A stretch of DNA of 64,000 bases from Palsa-504 sp963739615. Its GTDB lineage: Bacteria > Actinomycetota > Actinomycetes > Streptosporangiales > Streptosporangiaceae. The stretch spans positions 322,406-386,405 of the forward strand of contig CAVUBD010000016.1 of assembly GCA_963739615.1 (NCBI GenBank), in the 5' to 3' direction. The position numbers and the translations under genes are program-made. Every line of letters starts with the position of its first letter. Position 1 is the first letter of the stretch. The notes beneath the pieces are model-generated. The model had not been told where the DNA came from, did no database searches, and saw only the letters and a program-made list of their open reading frames with translations. Shown piece after piece: positions 59,556-64,000 of this stretch.

Positions 59556-61023
59556 TCAGGAACCTGCCGACCCCGCCTGAGCAAACGGTCTGCGCCCAAG
59601 GATCTGGCTGAGCGCGGCGGTGAGGACGGCCCGGGGGTCGCTAGCGGCGGCCGGGTGCCGCCAGGCGATGAACCGGTCCGGGCGCACCAGGACCGCGCCG
59701 TCGCTGGCGATCTGCCGGTGGCGCTGCCAGGCGCAGCGCGGGTCGTGGTAGTCGCCGTCGAGGTGGCCGATCCGCAGCGCGTCGAGCGGGATATCCGCCT
59801 CGGCGGCGAGTTGCCTGGCCGCTTCGCACCAGGCCTGGCCGTCCTCGCCGGCGATCAGCAGGAACCGCCCCGGCGCGACGAGGTCCTTGACCGGGCGGCG
59901 GCGGCCGTCCTCGTCGTCGATCCAGGCGTGCGGCAGCGGGGCACCCGGGCGGGTGGACGGCTGATACACGCGGATGTCGTCGGCCGGCGCGGGCGCGGTG
60001 CCGACTGCCGTCGGGCACGGCGGCGGCGGACTGGTAGCAGTAGCCGTACTCGACGTTGAGCTCGCCGAACTCCATCGACTGCGCGCGAATCGCCCGCAGC
60101 ACGGCCGAGCGGTGCGCGGCGTCCCCGGGCCGGCCGCTCCACATCCGGCGCAGCTGCGCCATGTTCTGCTCGGGCGTGTGCTCGTGGGAGAGGCCGAGCG
60201 CCGCGCCGATCGCGAAATGGCTGGCCGCGTTCTCCAGCGAGCGCTGCGCGTTGCGCTCATCGACCGGCCGCCGCTCGACTTGGTAGGTGTCCAGCAGCGC
60301 CGGTGACGCGTGGCCAGCGAGAACCAGCGCCAGCTTCCAGCACAGGTTCTGCGCGTCGTGGATCGCGCTGGTCAGTCCGAGCCCGCCAGTGGGCGGGTGG
60401 CGGTGCGCCGCGTCCCCGAGCAGGAACACCCGGCCGGCCCGGAACGCGGAGGCCATCACCGCCTCGACCGACCAGCGCGTGATCTTGTGGATCTTCACCG
60501 GCAGGTCCGGAACGCCCAGCGCCTGGCGGGCGTCGGCCTCGACCTGCGCGTCGGACTGGGCCCGGGGATCACCGGCCGGGTAGTTCAGGTGGATCACCCA
60601 CTCCTCGGAGGCGGGGCCCCACCGCTCCGGCCCCATCGGGACCATCACCACCAGGACGCCGGCCTGCGGCGAGTAGATCCAGCGGATCAGGACGTCGGGG
60701 TCCCTGGCCCATGGCGAGAAGTCGGCGGACACGTGCAGCGTCGCGGTCTGCGTCACCACGCCGAGCCCCTCGTACCCGACGCCGGCCAGGCCGGCCACCC
60801 GCCGGCCTCCGTCCGCGCCGAGCAGGTACTGGCAGCGCACCACGTACTGGCGGCCGGAGGCGTTGTCGCGGATGCTGGCCAGGTCAGAGGTCTGCGGCCG
60901 CGCGCTGACCAGCAGGTGCTCCACGCCCAGGCGCGCCAGCAGGATCGAACCGGTCAGGTCGGCACCGCCGCCGCCCACGATCAGGACCGGGACTTCTTCC
61001 TCGGCACCTGCGGTGACACGCAT
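59556..61023 (-). pseudogene. FAD-dependent aromatic monooxygenase (PHBH type), deleted and frameshifted
   Basis: ATG 61023. N-terminus VPVLIVGGGGADLTGSILLA has Asp where the last Gly of GxGxxG should be. LLVSARPQTSDL is joined directly to ASIRDNASGRQYVVRCQYLL, losing about 100 residues of the flavin domain. GRVFLLGDAAHRHPPTGGLG and NLCWKLALVLAGHA are intact. One extra base near 60003 shifts the frame, and DIRVYQPSTRPGAPLPHAWI with the thioredoxin-like end follows. Divergent from a TetR gene across a clear operator, so once a TetR-controlled detoxification or catabolic gene. Not functional as read. Confidence 0.85.
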
Positions 61024-61069
61024 GGCGCCTCCTCTCTCTAGAACTGGAGTGAACATTACAATAGTCAAA

Positions 61070-61087
61070 TTGGAGTGTCGACTCCAA
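61070..61087. promoter_or_regulatory. TetR operator between monooxygenase and regulator
   Basis: TTGGAGTGTCGACTCCAA, 7-bp perfect arms around GTCG, 22 bases before the TetR start and 47 before the monooxygenase start. Confidence 0.75.
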
Positions 61088-61108
61088 TACTCGCGGTATC
61101 CTGAACGC

Positions 61109-61737
61109 ATGGCAGTACGCGCAGAAGCGACGCCCAACCGCCGGGGCGTGAAGTCCCGCGAGCTGGTGCTGGACGCCGCCGAGCGGGTGATGGCCGAGCA
61201 CGGCTTCGAAGCCGCGACGCTGGCCCGCGTGGTGACCGAAGCCGGCATCCCGATGAGCTCCGTCTACCATTACTTCGGCTCTAAGGACGGAATCCTGCTC
61301 GCCGTCATGGAACGCGGCGCCGATCGCTTCTTCGCCGACCTACCCGGCCTGAGCCGGCGGCCCGGGCGTCCGGCGCAGCACCTGGCCAGGGTGGTGTCGG
61401 CTGCCGCCCGCACGCTCCACCGCCACCCGGACTTCCTGCGCCTGCTGATCGTCTTCGCCGTGCAGCCCCGGCCGCCGGCGACGGGGAGATACAAGCTGTC
61501 GTCTGCCGGGTACGCGAGCACGCGCTCGAGCTCCTGCGGGAACAGATCGCGGCCGCGTTCGGCGACGATCCGCAGAGCCCGGTCACCGACCAGCTCGCGC
61601 GCTTCGCGCTCGCCGCCATCGACGGCGCCTTCGTGGCCGGTCAGGCCGACCGCGGAACCACGCTCGAGCACCTGCTCCAGCCGCTCGTGCCCTCACTGGT
61701 AGCATCCCGCCGGATACTGCTGGCCAAGGCGGACTGA
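61109..61737 (+). CDS. TetR-family regulator, one-base frameshift
   Basis: ATG 61109. HTH: SRELVLDAAERVMAEHGFEA, LARVVTEAGIPMSSVYHYFG and SKDGILLAVMERGADRFF. At about 61480, ccgccggcgac appears one G short; EIQAVVCRVREHALELLREQ, QLARFALAAIDGAFVAGQAD and LLQPLVPSLVASRRILLAKA follow in the next frame to 61737. In the literal frame the C-terminus is Arg/Ser-rich and wrong. Probably regulates the divergent monooxygenase through the palindrome at 61070. Confidence 0.8.
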
Positions 61738-61793
61738 CGATCGCAAGCTCCGCGAGCCCGGGATTCGGGCAAATACCGGGCCGGGCACGTGTG

Positions 61794-62987
61794 CTAGCCG
61801 AATACGTCCGGGCCGAACGATCTGACCTGCGGCATGGCCGCGTCGCCCAGGTGCGGCAGGCCGAAGATGTCCTCCACGGTGCGCAGCAGCGAGTAGTGGT
61901 TGTAGTCCACGGTGCTGACGGTGCCGGGCCTGATCAGGGGGGACAGCAGGACCGCGCCGATGCGGCCGCCGCCGGGCCCGTTCTTGCCGGGCAGCGGCAC
62001 GTTCGGGTGGTCAGGGCCGAAGCCGGATGCCTCGCCGCAGCAGGCGGCCGAGTCGCTGCCCTCGTCGAAGGTGATCACGATCAGGCCGCCGTCCCGGTAG
62101 GCCGGCGCGGCCATGATCTTCGGCACCCACTGCGACAGGAACGCGTCGGCCTGCGCCAGCCCGCCCGGGGCGCCGGTGACGCAGGGTGCGTCGTGGCCGT
62201 CGTCGCACAGGTTCGGCGAGATCCAGGAGAACGCCGGGGTGGTGCCGGCCCGGGTCAGGTCGCCGGGCAGCGGCCGGAACGACAGGATGTGCGCGTCGCA
62301 GTAGGCCTGGTTGCCGGTGACCGAGCGGAAGAACGTGAACCCGTCGTGGCGGGCGGCGTACTGATCGCCCTTTGCGGCTTTCTGAGTGTGATCGATGGCC
62401 CAGGTGGCGGGATGACCGCAGGCGGGCCCGCGCGCCGTGCCGACCGTGTGGTCCCGGGCCGGGTCGTTGCCCATGTCCTGCAGGTACGCCGCCCAGCTGC
62501 GCCCGGCGGCTGACAGCTGGTTGCCGAGCGTCTGGACTGCCGCCGGGTAGACGCAGCCCTCGCCGAGAACCTGGTGGTACGGCCCGGCTATGACCTGGCC
62601 GGCGAAGGGCACCCACAGCGGGCAGTCGCTCTGGGTGGCGATGTCCGGGGCCTGCCCGGAGATCTGCGCGACGTAGTTGGCCGCGCTGCTGTGGCCGATC
62701 GCGTAGTAGTTCTCCAGCAGGGCCCCCATCCGCGGCAGCGTCCGGGCCAGGTACGGATCGGCCGACGGGGTGCCGAAGCTCTGCGCGTACCCCTGGTTCT
62801 CCAGCTCGATGACCCACACGTGCCGGACCGCCCTCAGGCCGCCCGGTGCCGCCGGACCGGACCCGGCCGGGGTGCCAGCCGTGCCGGTCCCGGGGCCCGG
62901 GCGGCCAGCCGTGCTCGTGCACGCCGCGAGGACCAGCAGGAACACCGCGGCGGCTAGCAGCCACCGCCGGCCCTTCACCATCGCCAT
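61794..62987 (-). CDS. Phosphoesterase-family lipoprotein
   Basis: 397 aa. Signal peptide with lipobox: WLLAAAVFLLVLAACTSTAG, Cys at about residue 23. Then a Thr/Gly/Pro linker and a PF04185 (phospholipase C/acid phosphatase-like) domain: VRHVWVIELENQGYAQSFGT, YYAIGHSSAANYVAQISGQA, SWAAYLQDMGN, FSWISPNLCDDGHD, GGLIVITFDEGSD and NVPLPGKNGPGGG, with metal-binding Glu, Ser, Asp and His in place. Anchored to the outer face of the membrane; likely hydrolyses phosphate esters. Confidence 0.9.
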   Translation of the reverse strand: MAMVKGRRWLLAAAVFLLVLAACTSTAGRPGPGTGTAGTPAGSGPAAPGGLRAVRHVWVIELENQGYAQSFGTPSADPYLARTLPRMGALLENYYAIGHSSAANYVAQISGQAPDIATQSDCPLWVPFAGQVIAGPYHQVLGEGCVYPAAVQTLGNQLSAAGRSWAAYLQDMGNDPARDHTVGTARGPACGHPATWAIDHTQKAAKGDQYAARHDGFTFFRSVTGNQAYCDAHILSFRPLPGDLTRAGTTPAFSWISPNLCDDGHDAPCVTGAPGGLAQADAFLSQWVPKIMAAPAYRDGGLIVITFDEGSDSAACCGEASGFGPDHPNVPLPGKNGPGGGRIGAVLLSPLIRPGTVSTVDYNHYSLLRTVEDIFGLPHLGDAAMPQVRSFGPDVFG

Positions 62988-63034
62988 CGCTGAGATCCGG
63001 CAAGCCGTGCTGCGGCGGGCTCCGGGGATGCCGG

Positions 63035-63703
63035 TCAGCCGGTGACCTGGAGTTCGTCGCGGATGTCGATGACCCCGCGGGCCATCAACGCGGCGCCGAC
63101 CACCGCGTCGTGTTCGGCCCAGGTGCGGACATGGCCGGTCAGCGTGATGATGCCGTCCTTGGTGTCCGCGGTCACGTCGCTGTCGTCGGGGACCAGCGCG
63201 GCGCGGTCCAGCGCCTGCTGGACGTGCAGGTCGACCTCGACCGGGTCGAGGGCGTAGCTGATCTCGATATCGTTGCTGACGTTACGGACCCCGGCCAGGC
63301 CGGCCACGGCCGCTTCGGCGGCAGACAGCTCCGTGCCGTAGGACACGGTCCCGGTCAAGATGATGTTGCCGTCCTCCGCGGTCGCCTCCACGCTGTCCGG
63401 CACGGTGACGTTGGCCGCGAGCGCGTTGTTCGCCGCGGTGGCCAGCTTGACGTCGTCACGGTAGTCACGTTCCGGGAGCACCACCTCCAGGTTGTTGTGC
63501 ACGCCGGTCACCCCGGCGACCCGCCGCGCGGCGGCCGCCGCCTCCAGGTACTGGGGGTAGCTCGGCACGGTGCCGGTGAGGGTCACGTCTCCGGCGATGT
63601 TCCTGACGGTGATGTCCGCGGCGTCGACCAGCGGGTCGAAGCCGAGTTCGGCGTCGACCGCCGCGCGGACGTCCTTGGTCTTGCTCACTGGGTCCTTGCT
63701 CAT
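63035..63703 (-). CDS. Triple BON-domain protein
   Basis: 222 aa with three BON domains of about 70 residues: VRAAVDAELGFDPLVDAADI ... GDVTLTGTVPSY; KLATAANNALAANVTVPDSV ... GNIILTGTVSYG; DLHVQQALDRAALVPDDSDV ... GIITLTGHVRTW. Each ends with the GxVxLxGxV turn. No signal peptide, so cytoplasmic; BON domains bind phospholipid or peptidoglycan surfaces and often serve osmotic or envelope stress. Divergent from the gene at 63951; the DosR-like pair lies 74-113 bases before its start. Confidence 0.93.
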   Translation of the reverse strand: MSKDPVSKTKDVRAAVDAELGFDPLVDAADITVRNIAGDVTLTGTVPSYPQYLEAAAAARRVAGVTGVHNNLEVVLPERDYRDDVKLATAANNALAANVTVPDSVEATAEDGNIILTGTVSYGTELSAAEAAVAGLAGVRNVSNDIEISYALDPVEVDLHVQQALDRAALVPDDSDVTADTKDGIITLTGHVRTWAEHDAVVGAALMARGVIDIRDELQVTG

Positions 63704-63776
63704 CTGCCTGCATCCTTTCGCTGGGCCGGCCGCTCGTTAATCGGCCGACGTTACCGTCTCGCCCGGCGGGCCGTAA

Positions 63777-63816
63777 GGGACGAAGGGCCCTGGCAACCGG
63801 GGGGACGGGTAGTCCC
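63777..63816. promoter_or_regulatory. Paired DosR/DevR-like boxes upstream of BON gene
   Basis: GGGACGAAGGGCCC at 63777-63790 (one mismatch to symmetry) and GGGACGGGTAGTCCC at 63802-63816 (perfect 5-bp arms, one extra central base). Sequence between and around the boxes is similar to 55505-55541. Confidence 0.5.
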
Positions 63817-63870
63817 TTGCTTCCTGCTGCCCTGGGCACTCGCGGTCCTTGAACTCCGCCAGGCCGGCAC

Positions 63871-63911
63871 TTGACAAGAGCATAATCATAACTGATGATA
63901 AATGACAAGAG
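63871..63911. promoter_or_regulatory. Divergent promoters with predicted TetR operator (ATCATAACTGATGAT at 63885-63899)
   Basis: Plus strand TTGACA, 17 bases, GATGAT; minus strand TTGTCA, 17 bases, TTATGC. The operator is identical to that at 55232-55246, and flanking bases (ACAAGAGTGATCGA) match as well. Confidence 0.65.
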
Positions 63912-63950
63912 TGATCGATAGATTCATTATCGAGAGTGAGGGAACCGATC

Positions 63951-64000
63951 ATGACGACACATCTGGACCCGGCCCGAGTGCCGCCGCCCCAAGGACCCAG
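63951..64000 (+). CDS. Start of a small protein, cut by the right edge
   Basis: ATG 63951 behind GTGAGGGAACC; MTTHLDPARVPPPQGP is visible. Same promoter layout and same ccgatcatgacgaca start context as the 61-aa gene at 55292. Confidence 0.6.
   Translation, partial: MTTHLDPARVPPPQGP

Noticed and set aside
1..64000. CRISPR array, rRNA genes, plasmid or phage replication origin
   Set aside because: No regular repeat-spacer array, no rRNA-like stretch, and no replication or phage structural genes were seen.

Overview
The window is high-GC DNA from an actinomycete. Lsr2, a SARP regulator with a BTAD domain, an Rv0474-like XRE regulator, a MEDS domain, DUF2252 and HdeD-type proteins all point to Actinomycetota, probably a soil lineage near Streptosporangiales or Catenulisporales; the order is a guess. 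Intact operons alternate with stretches packed with broken genes, so the region looks like an accessory zone where insertions and deletions have been frequent.

Layout. 1-5.3 kb: nitrilase/hydrolase remnants, lsr2, a patchwork of gene fragments, and a PHA-depolymerase-like hydrolase with an Ala/Gln repeat tail. 5.5-5.9 kb: XRE regulator. 6.66-15.44 kb: one compact operon hdrC-hdrB-hdrA(GltD insert)-mvhD-mvhG-mvhA-protease-hypA, encoding a predicted soluble group-3c type [NiFe]-hydrogenase/heterodisulfide-reductase-like electron-bifurcating complex. 15.4-18.2 kb: copA and copZ for copper export. 18.5-19.9 kb: caspase, SGNH-hydrolase and recombinase remnants. 19.97-22.7 kb: a minus-strand cluster with a SARP regulator, a 72-aa protein, a 216-aa protein ending in a 64-residue tail with 14 cysteines, and a 136-aa partner. 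This is my best candidate for an undescribed (bacteriocin/RiPP-like) system. 23.3-25.5 kb: dead resolvase, then gluconate kinase and its FCD-type regulator. 25.7-37.5 kb: a mobile-element graveyard with Tn, integrase, transporter, LysR, methyltransferase, hemerythrin and dehydrogenase remnants, two toxin-antitoxin pairs, one intact IS transposase and two tRNA-Thr-like 3' ends that could be att sites.

37.6-47.8 kb: a light-response region. Two LitR/CarH-type B12-binding MerR regulators, paralogous and each followed by an NAD(P)H-binding gene (one decayed), face promoters holding tandem 11-bp direct repeats. One faces a secreted protein; the other faces an operon of FAD oxidase, DUF1365, cyclopropane-fatty-acid synthase, SDR and SRPBCC protein. 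47.9-50.9 kb: more remnants (oxidoreductase, MEDS, kinase, APC permease).

51.2-64.0 kb: stress and envelope genes (diacylglycerol kinase-like, TetR, rhomboid, HdeD, coiled-coil protein, DUF2252, phosphoesterase lipoprotein, BON protein). The motif ATCATMACTGMTGAT recurs at the TetR gene's own promoter and at two divergent promoters, suggesting a small local regulon. DosR-like paired boxes lie beside two of these loci.

Many otherwise good genes carry single-base frameshifts, several restored by another indel or explained by a homopolymer. Some are therefore more likely assembly errors than real decay; the truncated and fused genes are real decay or rearrangement.
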